Below are positions 7,715 through 15,893 of a DNA stretch of 39,891 bases, piece after piece (positions within the stretch are counted from its first letter, which is position 1; each line of letters begins with the position of its first letter). This stretch comes from Leptospira biflexa (lineage in GTDB: Bacteria; Spirochaetota; DYNZ01). Position numbers and translations under genes: made by a program. Location: NCBI GenBank assembly GCA_020720805.1, contig DYNZ01000024.1, positions 1 to 39,891 of the forward strand, read 5' to 3'. The notes below the pieces were generated by a model. That model was not told where the DNA came from, searched no databases, and worked only from the letters and a program-made list of their open reading frames with translations.

Positions 7715-7753
7715 AAAACCGGTACTCCTGATAGGGATGCCGGTTTTTTTTTT
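7715..7753 (+). terminator. rho-independent terminator of amtB-glnK
   Basis: A perfect 8-bp stem AAAACCGG (7715-7722) / CCGGTTTT (7740-7747) runs directly into ten consecutive T. It closes the amtB-glnK transcript 143 bp after the glnK stop codon and begins two bases after the short MITE-like copy. Confidence 0.9.
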
Positions 7754-7914
7754 GGTTTTGCTGTGAAGATTACGGAGAATGTTCTCGGGAGAGCAGAAAT
7801 TCAAGGGCGGAAAGCGACATAAGCAGAAAAAATAGCTGGAAATTTCCATTTTGACCGATATTGATAGATAAGCAGGATTTCCTGAATGTCAATATCCGTA
7901 AAGGGAGAAAAACT

Positions 7915-10152
7915 ATGCCGTCCATATCCGGTCTCGGCTCAGGCATGGATACAGATAGTATCATTAAAAAATTGGTGGAAGTGGAATCCCAGCCCATCAA
8001 ACGCCTCGAAAATGAGATCAAAAATCGTGAAATGGAAAAGGGAGCCTGGGAAAAGGTTCTCAAAGCGCTGCAGGACCTTAATCGTAAGGCTCGTTTTCTC
8101 TATTCGGTGAGCGCTCCCTTCGGACAAAAAAGCGCAGATAGCTCTGATAAAGGTGTAATCGAAGCCAGAGCGAATAAATATGCTGAACAGGGAAGTCATG
8201 CTATTAAGGTTCTGCAGTTGGCGCAGCGGCACAAGATAGCCTCTGACCCGGTGGATAGCACTGCCAGGCTGGCTAAAGGATTGATAATTATAACAGTCAA
8301 TGAAGTGAAGCGGTCTCAATTTTTTTCTGGCGGTTCGTTGCAGGATCTGTTCAATTTGCTTTCTCGCAGTTCGGAAAAAATTATTTCTGTATCGATCATA
8401 AAAAAAACAGATAAATCTTCCGTTTTGACCCTGGAGAGCAGAATCTCCGGGCGGCAGGGCGAGATGGAGATTGACGATCCGGACGGCTTACTGAAATCCA
8501 TCGGAATTGAAAAGCGTGCACAGAAATATCGTTCTGAATGGTTTGTAGATATAAAAAAAATAGAACTGGAACCTGATAAAGAGCGCGACCAGGTGCAGAG
8601 TCTGGGAAATGCATATTCGGGAAAGGACTATTTTTACTGGCATGAGAAGGCCTTGGGTACCAGGCAAAAAGAGGCTGTTCCGAATCTTGCTGTGGCTGAC
8701 AGCGCTCAACCTCTCTGGACAATGAGAGGAGAACAGCACTTTTATCTTCCGATTCAGGATTTTACGGTGATGGCGGGAACCACGCTTGAGGTAAAAATGA
8801 GGTCTGATTTTTTACCAGACCCCAAGAAAGCGGGCGGTACTCCTACTAACCCTGATGATCCTGTTTCGGACAAAGAGCGCCGTATTCTACTGGAGGCGGG
8901 TGCGCGGACTAGGGTCGGGGCTGTCATCCTTGAGGCTCCGGATATGCTGCGGCAGGAAAAAGATTTTATTGAGATGAAGGAGCGCGATCTTCAGGAGCAT
9001 ATCGAAGATAAAAACCGAAGCGCCGCACAAAAAAAGGAGATCAGCGAAAATGCCAAACTGGTCAAAGGAAAGATTACGGTATTATTTGAGGATGGCAGCA
9101 AGCAGCCATTTGATTTTGAGATTCCTGCGGTCAATGTCGATAGCGCGAAAGGGGTCGTAGTAGGAAAAAATTTTTCTTTGCTGAGGGAGTTGCTGACTCA
9201 TAAGGGCAAGCAGGTAAAGGCTATTGAACTGGTGCAGAGTCAGGGGGTTGCCTCTATTCTATCCCTTGGCTTGAAAACCCCTAAAAACAGCGCAACCCGC
9301 ATCACATACAAGAATCAGCTTCAGGATGCCCAGGATGCTCTGCTTTTAATCGGTGGCATAACGGTCACCAGAACAAAAAATGAGGGTCTGGATGACGTGG
9401 TCAAGGGTTTGACGCTCACGTTGCGAAACAGCAGCGAAAAAAATATTATCATCACTGTCAGCGTTGATACAGAAAAGCCAAGAAAGGCCATTGAAGAGCT
9501 TATTAAATCTTACAATGATTTTCTCGAACTTGCCAAAGCGCTGCAGACGGCCGCGGTAGAAAAGGAGATAGGCAACTACCAGAGACAGAAAAAGAATTCA
9601 GGGATTCTTTCCGCAGATTCAACTCTACAGCGTTTGGCTACTGATATACGTTTGATGGCTTCTTATGCTTATCCTAATCAGCAGAAAAAAAGCATCAAAA
9701 TTTTTTTCCAGATCGGAATATCGACAGGTCGCGCGGGTGACTCTATTTCAGAAAACCAGAAGGGGCACCTAAAAATTATTGATGAAAATAAATTGATTGA
9801 TGAACTGCGTGACAATTATGAATCGGTAAAAGAGTTTTTTGGATCCGATACCAGCGGCGATAAAAAGATTGATAATGGCTTTGCGTTTCGGCTCCACAAT
9901 TATGTGACCAATTATACTCAAACTGGCCGTTATGGTCTAATCGCCGCTAAAATTCAACTTGCCGAAGATCGAATTAAAATGGCACAGAAAAGTATTTCCA
10001 AACAGCAGATGCATCTAGAAAGCTATACCCAGAGACTTCGCCGTAGTTTTCAGGCGATGGAGCAGGGGATGATGCGCACCAAAAATGAACAGCGCTGGTT
10101 AAGCAATCAGATTAAATCCCTTGGTGGCAGCGGTGGTCAGGGAGAACAATAA
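7915..10152 (+). CDS. fliD: flagellar filament cap protein FliD
   Basis: A 745-residue FliD (hook-associated protein 2), which caps the growing flagellar filament and guides flagellin assembly. The N-terminus SISGLGSGMDTDSIIKKLV is the FliD_N hallmark, followed by the coiled region with the usual basic residues. The C-terminal FliD_C region contains the typical helix (KAIEELIKSYNDFLELAKAL), the structural part with LRDNYESVKEFFGSD, and the terminal coiled coil. The start at 7915 is supported by AAAGGGAG 7 bases upstream; an in-frame TTG at 7861 would add 18 residues without a ribosome site. It is longer than enteric FliD (about 470 residues), as spirochaetal versions are. The downstream gene starts 9 bp later. 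Flagella of spirochaetes are periplasmic; that location is inferred from the presumed lineage. Confidence 0.93.
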   Translation: MPSISGLGSGMDTDSIIKKLVEVESQPIKRLENEIKNREMEKGAWEKVLKALQDLNRKARFLYSVSAPFGQKSADSSDKGVIEARANKYAEQGSHAIKVLQLAQRHKIASDPVDSTARLAKGLIIITVNEVKRSQFFSGGSLQDLFNLLSRSSEKIISVSIIKKTDKSSVLTLESRISGRQGEMEIDDPDGLLKSIGIEKRAQKYRSEWFVDIKKIELEPDKERDQVQSLGNAYSGKDYFYWHEKALGTRQKEAVPNLAVADSAQPLWTMRGEQHFYLPIQDFTVMAGTTLEVKMRSDFLPDPKKAGGTPTNPDDPVSDKERRILLEAGARTRVGAVILEAPDMLRQEKDFIEMKERDLQEHIEDKNRSAAQKKEISENAKLVKGKITVLFEDGSKQPFDFEIPAVNVDSAKGVVVGKNFSLLRELLTHKGKQVKAIELVQSQGVASILSLGLKTPKNSATRITYKNQLQDAQDALLLIGGITVTRTKNEGLDDVVKGLTLTLRNSSEKNIIITVSVDTEKPRKAIEELIKSYNDFLELAKALQTAAVEKEIGNYQRQKKNSGILSADSTLQRLATDIRLMASYAYPNQQKKSIKIFFQIGISTGRAGDSISENQKGHLKIIDENKLIDELRDNYESVKEFFGSDTSGDKKIDNGFAFRLHNYVTNYTQTGRYGLIAAKIQLAEDRIKMAQKSISKQQMHLESYTQRLRRSFQAMEQGMMRTKNEQRWLSNQIKSLGGSGGQGEQ

Positions 10153-10161
10153 AGGAACAAA

Positions 10162-11172
10162 ATGATGAAGATATATATCAATGATCAAGAACTTTCCTTT
10201 TCGCTGGATGCCGAAAAAAACCTAAAGGCCGTTTTGGACGCATTGCAAGAGCATTTTGGCAAGGAGGGGCAGTACCTGACAGGCCTTGCTATTGACGGCA
10301 GGGAGGTCAATTTGCATGAAGCCGGAGGCTTTACCTTGCAGAATATCGGAGAATTACGACTAAGGCTGGAATCCGCCGAGAATCTATTGCTCCAGAGTCT
10401 CGAAGAGTTTTCCCAGTATCTGAAGCGGATTGTCAGTTTTTTTCAGAATTATGACTCCTGGAGAGAGGTTCCTGATGCAGAAAAGGAAAATTTTCTAGAG
10501 GGACTCGCATGGATAGAGGATACGGTTACTCTGATCAATCGGAGTGAACCACGTCTTTTCACAACGATTCTTTATGATGCCTCAGGGCTTCCGGAAAAAA
10601 GTTTGGTTGCGCAACTTGCTTACTGGACAAAGGCTATTCAGGAGAAAAAAGCAGAGGAGCTGGATGAACTCCTATCCCTCTTAAAAAATTTGCAGAGCAA
10701 TATGGAAATTTTTTTGCACCGTATCTTCCTGCAAAAAAAACAGAATACGCAAAAACCTGAGGAACTGTTAGCAATACTTCAGATTTTTCCAGAGGATATC
10801 CAGCGTATCAAGCAGATCCTGGAGCCTGTGAGTCATTGGCTCCAGGTAGGCAAAGATGGCGATGCATTTTCACGGATACGGGGCGCTATGGAGATTCTGG
10901 AAAAAGTTTTACTTGTGATTCCTCAGATTAGCCAGTTTATGGATCTATCGCTCGTTCTCGCGCCGGAAGAAAGTGATTATGGTACAACTTTTGCTGAATG
11001 CCATAAATCGCTGGTCTCTTTAATCCGCAATCTGGCGGATGCCATGGAAAATGCCGACTCGGTTACCATTTCTGATCTTTGTGAGTATGAAATACCTGAA
11101 GTTTTAGGGATTATGGCTCTCATGATGCCGGATATTCTGGATCGCTTGCAAAGTAAAAAACTCTTTGGGTGA
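10162..11172 (+). CDS. unrecognised protein in the fliD transcription unit
   Basis: A 336-residue soluble protein with no signal peptide or membrane segment. I do not recognise its family. The first 70 or so residues alternate strand-like and helix-like segments (KIYINDQELSFSL, then LAIDGREVNL) and resemble a small beta-grasp fold. The remainder is predicted almost entirely helical with many leucines and acidic residues. It starts 9 bp after the fliD stop, with AAAGGA overlapping that stop codon, so the two are translated from one message. In many bacteria this place is taken by fliS, the flagellin chaperone, but this protein is more than twice as long and shows no clear FliS similarity. A flagellar export or chaperone role is inferred only from position. 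A weak AT-rich hairpin (11171-11195) followed by TATTTTT may end the unit. Confidence 0.8.
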   Translation: MMKIYINDQELSFSLDAEKNLKAVLDALQEHFGKEGQYLTGLAIDGREVNLHEAGGFTLQNIGELRLRLESAENLLLQSLEEFSQYLKRIVSFFQNYDSWREVPDAEKENFLEGLAWIEDTVTLINRSEPRLFTTILYDASGLPEKSLVAQLAYWTKAIQEKKAEELDELLSLLKNLQSNMEIFLHRIFLQKKQNTQKPEELLAILQIFPEDIQRIKQILEPVSHWLQVGKDGDAFSRIRGAMEILEKVLLVIPQISQFMDLSLVLAPEESDYGTTFAECHKSLVSLIRNLADAMENADSVTISDLCEYEIPEVLGIMALMMPDILDRLQSKKLFG

Positions 11173-11292
11173 GAAAAAATCATAGCGAATTTCTCTATTT
11201 TTCCTTGTTGACAGATCTTTCCTTGCTGCGTTAGGCTTCCGCTAACCAAAACCATCAAGTTTTTGGAATCCACGGAGACGGCGTAGCAGGCT

Positions 11293-13824
11293 ATGGAGAA
11301 GTTTCTTTCCTTTTTAAAATTTGATAAAAACCGGTTTATTGCACTTCTGATTTCTCTGATCTTCGGTATCAGTTTTATTCTGATTTCGGGTCAAACAACC
11401 CTCTTTCTAGGATTGGAACGAGGATCCATTGACTTCCGTTTCTTTCTGAGAGCTCCTGATGAAGTTTCTATGGAGATCATGAAGGGGGGCAAGGGGGAAG
11501 CCAGGGGAATCAATCCTCGCGTGAATCCCCATCTGGCCATCGTGGCTGTAGATGAAGAGAGTATGCATAATATTGGCTCCTGGCCCTGGCCCTGGAGTTC
11601 CCACGCTCATCTGATAAAGACGTTGAATCAGTCACCAAAAGGACCGAATAGTATCCTTTTTGACATTTTCTTTATTGACCATAAGTCTCTCTTTAGCAGC
11701 GACGCAGATCGTGTTTTGCGTCAAACTCTACGCCAGGGGGATTATGCAAAGATTATCACTTTCAATAAAAAAAACGAAGAAGAGATGCGGGCCGCCCTCA
11801 AGCAGAGTCCTAACACCTTTCTTGACTACCCATTTTTTTCGGACAGAACTGCTGCTCAGGTCAAAGATATCAAGGAACGCATAGCCTATCTTGATAGGAT
11901 TAGCTGGCCTGTTCCCGCAACGGATCGAACTGCACCCTGGGTAAGCAATGTTACACCACCGCTGCCTGCCTTGGGAGAGTACGCCAAAGGTATGGGTTTT
12001 GCGAACATCAAATATGAATCCGGCGATGGGGTAAACAGACGTATGCCGTTGGTTCTAAAATGCAATGGACGCTATTATCCCAATATTGATCTTGTCATTC
12101 TGATGCACTATTACGGGATCAAGGCAAAAGATGTCGATCTACGCCTCGGCGACGCTATCTATCTGCGAAATATTTCTAAAAAACTGCAAAGGGTCATCAA
12201 CCCTGCCCGTTATCCCTCAATCCAAATCGCCCATACCGGCAAGGTTTCCAGAACAGATCTGGCACGTTATCGCTTTCAGGGTACGACATCTCATGACCAG
12301 TGGGCGCAAAAATTGGGACAGAAAGGGTTTTTTACCCGCATGGTTTTTGATCTGGAAATCTCAGAGCAGGTAACTGTGAAGGATTTGAAGGTTTGGATGA
12401 TACCGCAGAACCAGCCCAAAGCGGAAGGCCAATTAATCACCCATATACCAAGTTTCGTGGTAGATAAAAAGAAAGAGGTTACCCTGGGCAAGGATATCCT
12501 TTTGGCTCTGGAGCCCTCGAATGGAGAAATCAAAATCCGAAGCGAACTGGGATCGTCCCTTACAGGAACAAGAACCCATTCGGATTTAATGACCAAACCG
12601 AACGCCAGCCGCGTCATCCGCATTCCGGTTGATGAAGAGGGGTTGATGATGATCAACTTTGCTGGCGGTCAAGAATCCTTTCCAAGTCACCCCTTTCATG
12701 TTTTTGTGCCGACACCCGATGCGACGCCGCAACAGGTTCAGGAGCATTATCAAAATTTTAAGGAGTTTGATTCTTTTGAAGATAAAATTGTCATGGTGGC
12801 CATTTATAAAGCTCTGGGGCTTGTGGACGTTCACAAATCACCTTATGGTCCAATGTTTGGAATTGAACACCATGCCAATGCCCTCAACACCATCCTGAAT
12901 CAAGATTTTTTAAGTCAGCTCACAGACTCGCAGAATTATATTATTGTGATTGCATTAGCCCTTTTGTTTGGGTTTCTCTTGCCAAGAATGTCCATTATCG
13001 CTGCTGCGGGCCTCTCTTTTTTCGGCGTTCTCGTTTATTATGTGATCGCCCAGTACGTGTTTAATAAAATGAGTTTGATCTACGGAGTTGCTGTTCCTAC
13101 GATCCAGATGATGATCACCTTTTCCCTGATTACGGTGTATCGAGTCCTCACAGAAGAGAAGAATTCAAAATACATAAAGAGCACCTTCTCGAAATTTGTA
13201 TCCAAGACCGTTGTCAATCAGCTGCTCTCGCACCCTGATAATCTTCAACTCGGCGGTGAGGATAGAATTATCACTGTATTCTTTTCCGATATCCGAGGGT
13301 TTACCTCGATATCTGAGGCTTTGACTCCCCAGCAGCTAGTTAATTTTTTGAATGAGTACCTATCGGTCATGACAGAGATCATCATCAAATATGACGGAAC
13401 CCTGGACAAGTATATGGGTGACGCCATTATGGCCTTTTGGGGCGCTCCGTTGCCGATGGAAGATCACGCCATTCGAGCCTGCAAATGTTCTCTTGAGATG
13501 ATGGAACAGCTTCATATCATGCAGGAAAAATGGATGGCTGAAGGAAAGCCACCTATGAATATTGGAATTGGTTTGAACACAGGAAATGCAACAGTCGGAA
13601 ATATGGGTTCAGCCAATCGTATGGACTATACCTGCATGGGTGATACTGTAAACTTGGGTAGTAGGCTTGAGGGAATTAATAAGGTATATGAAACCAATAT
13701 CATCATGAGCGAATATACATACGAACAGGTAAAATCGTTTGTGATTGCCAGGGAGTTGGATCTTATCCAGGTCAAAGGAAAAACTCAACCTGTGCGTATT
13801 TATGAATTGCTGGCTATGAAATAG
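11293..13824 (+). CDS. CHASE2-domain class III adenylate/guanylate cyclase
   Basis: An 843-residue membrane cyclase. An N-terminal membrane helix (about 14-34) leads into a large extracytoplasmic CHASE2 sensor whose signature VDEESMHNIGSWPWPWSSH is seen near residue 85. The sensor is followed by a cluster of two to three membrane helices (about 550-615), a short linker and the class III catalytic domain. Catalytic residues are in place: metal-binding aspartates D666 (FFSDIRGFTS) and D710 (KYMGDAIMAFWG), the purine-contacting K706, and the turn DYTCMGDTVNLGSRLE with the conserved Asn and Arg. T780 at the second purine-specificity position fits many bacterial adenylate cyclases better than guanylate cyclases. 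It likely makes cAMP in response to an unknown envelope signal. The ribosome site is weak. A TTGACA at about 11213 may be a promoter element. Confidence 0.92.
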   Translation: MEKFLSFLKFDKNRFIALLISLIFGISFILISGQTTLFLGLERGSIDFRFFLRAPDEVSMEIMKGGKGEARGINPRVNPHLAIVAVDEESMHNIGSWPWPWSSHAHLIKTLNQSPKGPNSILFDIFFIDHKSLFSSDADRVLRQTLRQGDYAKIITFNKKNEEEMRAALKQSPNTFLDYPFFSDRTAAQVKDIKERIAYLDRISWPVPATDRTAPWVSNVTPPLPALGEYAKGMGFANIKYESGDGVNRRMPLVLKCNGRYYPNIDLVILMHYYGIKAKDVDLRLGDAIYLRNISKKLQRVINPARYPSIQIAHTGKVSRTDLARYRFQGTTSHDQWAQKLGQKGFFTRMVFDLEISEQVTVKDLKVWMIPQNQPKAEGQLITHIPSFVVDKKKEVTLGKDILLALEPSNGEIKIRSELGSSLTGTRTHSDLMTKPNASRVIRIPVDEEGLMMINFAGGQESFPSHPFHVFVPTPDATPQQVQEHYQNFKEFDSFEDKIVMVAIYKALGLVDVHKSPYGPMFGIEHHANALNTILNQDFLSQLTDSQNYIIVIALALLFGFLLPRMSIIAAAGLSFFGVLVYYVIAQYVFNKMSLIYGVAVPTIQMMITFSLITVYRVLTEEKNSKYIKSTFSKFVSKTVVNQLLSHPDNLQLGGEDRIITVFFSDIRGFTSISEALTPQQLVNFLNEYLSVMTEIIIKYDGTLDKYMGDAIMAFWGAPLPMEDHAIRACKCSLEMMEQLHIMQEKWMAEGKPPMNIGIGLNTGNATVGNMGSANRMDYTCMGDTVNLGSRLEGINKVYETNIIMSEYTYEQVKSFVIARELDLIQVKGKTQPVRIYELLAMK

Positions 13825-13852
13825 GTAAAGTTGATTCTCTGGATGTTCGGTT

Positions 13853-15724
13853 TCAAGAGAAACCCAGTTCATCCAGGGAATCGCTGATTGTGCCATCTGT
13901 GTCGACAGGTTTTTCATTTTTTTCAGGAGGAGCTGAGTCAGTTTTGTGGCTGGCTTTGGTGGCTACTTCCTCCTCCTGGATCAGAATATTTCCGAACAGA
14001 TCCTTTTCTAGCTCCAGCACTCCACCGTAGAGGTCGCCCTGGTCAGTTAACCGGTATCGAAATCCAGAAGCGAAAGCGTAACAATACTGAATAGCGTGCC
14101 CAAGGGTATGCTGGTTCAGTTTTTTTTGTCCTTCGATGGAAGGGTCAAACGTGAGAATGTCTTCTGGGTTTTCTACGATTTTCTTTGCGCCTTTGATATC
14201 GCGAATGAGAATTTCCAGGTTTTCTCCCGTTTTTTCCATCATTTCCCGCACAAGATTTCTGACATTGCGTGCTCCCGCGATTCGTTTGTTTTCGAGTTCG
14301 GTAATTCTCTTCGTATGCTGGATATAGGCTGCTTGTGATGGGTGGGTGAGTTTCAGGGTGGCAATCTCCTGGATCAGTTTGTAGTAATGTTCGAATTGAT
14401 CATAAATATCATGGGACATCTGAAAGATATCATTGAGTATCTGGTGATAGTCCTTGCGCACCCCCGAAGAGAAGTCCTGATTCAATTTGAGGCGGTTGGT
14501 TGTCAAAACGAAGGAAAATTCGTGGTCAAACTCCTTAAACAGGAGATAGGTGAGAAATACCTTGTCAGATAGGGGCAGTAGATCGTAACGGTTTTTTATG
14601 TCGTATTTCCGGCGTAGGCGTTCCGGCGGCAGACCTTTCATGATATTCAGGCCGATCTGGATACCTTTGGGTAAAGCGCGGATCTTCTCCTCATTTTTCT
14701 GCTCTTCATTTTGCTGGTTTTCTTCGGATTTCCTTTTCTCGCCATCACTTTCGGAGTCGATACTGCCATTTGGGTTCTGGGATTCTGCTTTAGAAGAATC
14801 GGGGTTCTCCTGGAGGTTTCGGTTTCCCGGATACTCTTCAGGTCTGACCTCAAGCAGTACCTCGATAAGAGGATCCTCCAGCTCAATAAAACGATCCTGG
14901 ATTTTTAAAAATGCCCAGTAAAGCTGGGGAAAGGTTTTGGTAAAGATAAGGGTTAAATCATTCTGCGCTTTTCGTTTACGCCGTGTATGTTCACCTGCCT
15001 GAGCTGACTCTACTCCGGACATGAATTTTCCAACCAGATCGATTGCGGTAGTGATACTATTGCTATAATTCCGCAATAGATAGAGCTTGCGGAAAAGAAG
15101 TTTTACCTCTTTTTCTACTGAGGTCACTGGGATAGGATCATTGCCATACTTTCGCAGAATTTCACTGAAACGGACAAAATCATGCATGTCATAGATATTG
15201 CCCGATTTTTCCAGCACTTCATAGTAGATGGCGTTGCGCGCGTCAAGGGCTGCGATGATATCTTTAGAGTGTCTTGGATTGCCCCGTGTATATTCTATAA
15301 AAAAAACATTCAATCCGGATACCGCGTTTCTGACTTCACCGTCTAGGCTGCGGATAAATTTATTCGAATAAAGTTGACCGCTGAATGGTCCAACACCTTT
15401 AATCCAAGAGTGGAAGCTGATTCGCAAACGGTTGAAAAAGGAACGGGAGCCGTCTGAACTCTCGTCTATAGCCGGTCTGCCAGCCCCTGCGGAGCTGTTT
15501 TCCTTTTGGGCACTCTGCCACTCTTCACGCCGTCGTCGGCGCTTCTCCTCCTCCTGGCGAATCAGCTCTTTTTGACGTTCTCGGTCGATCACTAAGGCGC
15601 GTTTTTTTTGGCGTTCGTCGAGAACTTCACCGCCATGATCCACAAATTTGCGAAAGAGTTCTTTGCGGGTTCTATCATCCAGGCTGTCCGCTTTTATATT
15701 TTCACGTGTTTTATCAAAAGTCAT
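13853..15724 (-). CDS. large charged cytoplasmic protein of unknown function
   Basis: A 623-residue protein with no signal peptide or clear membrane helix; I do not recognise the family with confidence, though its style matches spirochaete-restricted conserved hypotheticals. In order: a very basic and acidic helical N-terminus with EEEKRRRRREEW (about 57-68), a first ordered region (about 93-300), a low-complexity linker rich in Asn, Glu, Ser and Lys (about 315-370), and a second ordered helical region (about 370-590) containing RRKYDIKNRYDLLPLSDKVF. A polar tail ends the protein. Its stop is 28 bp from that of the convergent cyclase gene. It diverges from tamA across 169 bp containing a perfect dyad. 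Plus-strand open frames over the linker are antisense artefacts. Function cannot be assigned. Confidence 0.82.
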   Translation of the reverse strand: MTFDKTRENIKADSLDDRTRKELFRKFVDHGGEVLDERQKKRALVIDRERQKELIRQEEEKRRRRREEWQSAQKENSSAGAGRPAIDESSDGSRSFFNRLRISFHSWIKGVGPFSGQLYSNKFIRSLDGEVRNAVSGLNVFFIEYTRGNPRHSKDIIAALDARNAIYYEVLEKSGNIYDMHDFVRFSEILRKYGNDPIPVTSVEKEVKLLFRKLYLLRNYSNSITTAIDLVGKFMSGVESAQAGEHTRRKRKAQNDLTLIFTKTFPQLYWAFLKIQDRFIELEDPLIEVLLEVRPEEYPGNRNLQENPDSSKAESQNPNGSIDSESDGEKRKSEENQQNEEQKNEEKIRALPKGIQIGLNIMKGLPPERLRRKYDIKNRYDLLPLSDKVFLTYLLFKEFDHEFSFVLTTNRLKLNQDFSSGVRKDYHQILNDIFQMSHDIYDQFEHYYKLIQEIATLKLTHPSQAAYIQHTKRITELENKRIAGARNVRNLVREMMEKTGENLEILIRDIKGAKKIVENPEDILTFDPSIEGQKKLNQHTLGHAIQYCYAFASGFRYRLTDQGDLYGGVLELEKDLFGNILIQEEEVATKASHKTDSAPPEKNEKPVDTDGTISDSLDELGFS

Positions 15725-15783
15725 ATAGGTCTCAAACCATCAAATTTCCGCTTTTGGAAAAAACCATTCTACGATTATTTCAT

Positions 15784-15800
15784 TGCAAATATAATTTGCA
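15784..15800. promoter_or_regulatory. perfect dyad in the divergent promoter region
   Basis: TGCAAAT-ATA-ATTTGCA is a 7-bp perfect inverted repeat with a 3-base centre, and it contains TATAAT on the plus strand, a potential -10 box for tamA. It lies 94 bp before the tamA start and 60 bp before the divergent hypothetical gene. Its symmetry and place suggest an operator. The matching -35 is poor, so the promoter reading is tentative. Confidence 0.4.
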
Positions 15801-15893
15801 TTTGTTAAGACAAGCTGAATCTATGCAATCATATCGATGTCGTATTCGATCTTAATCTATGGTTATTTTCAATCAGTATCAAAAAAATAGTCA

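Noticed and set aside
7854-7861. ACCGATAT ahead of fliD as a sigma-28 -10 box
   Set aside because: It matches six of eight consensus bases, but no TAAA-type -35 is present at the right distance.
14598-14921. Plus-strand frame opposite the charged hypothetical gene
   Set aside because: It is antisense to the low-complexity Glu/Lys/Ser linker; its Phe/Ser/Leu-rich composition is the usual mirror of such sequence.
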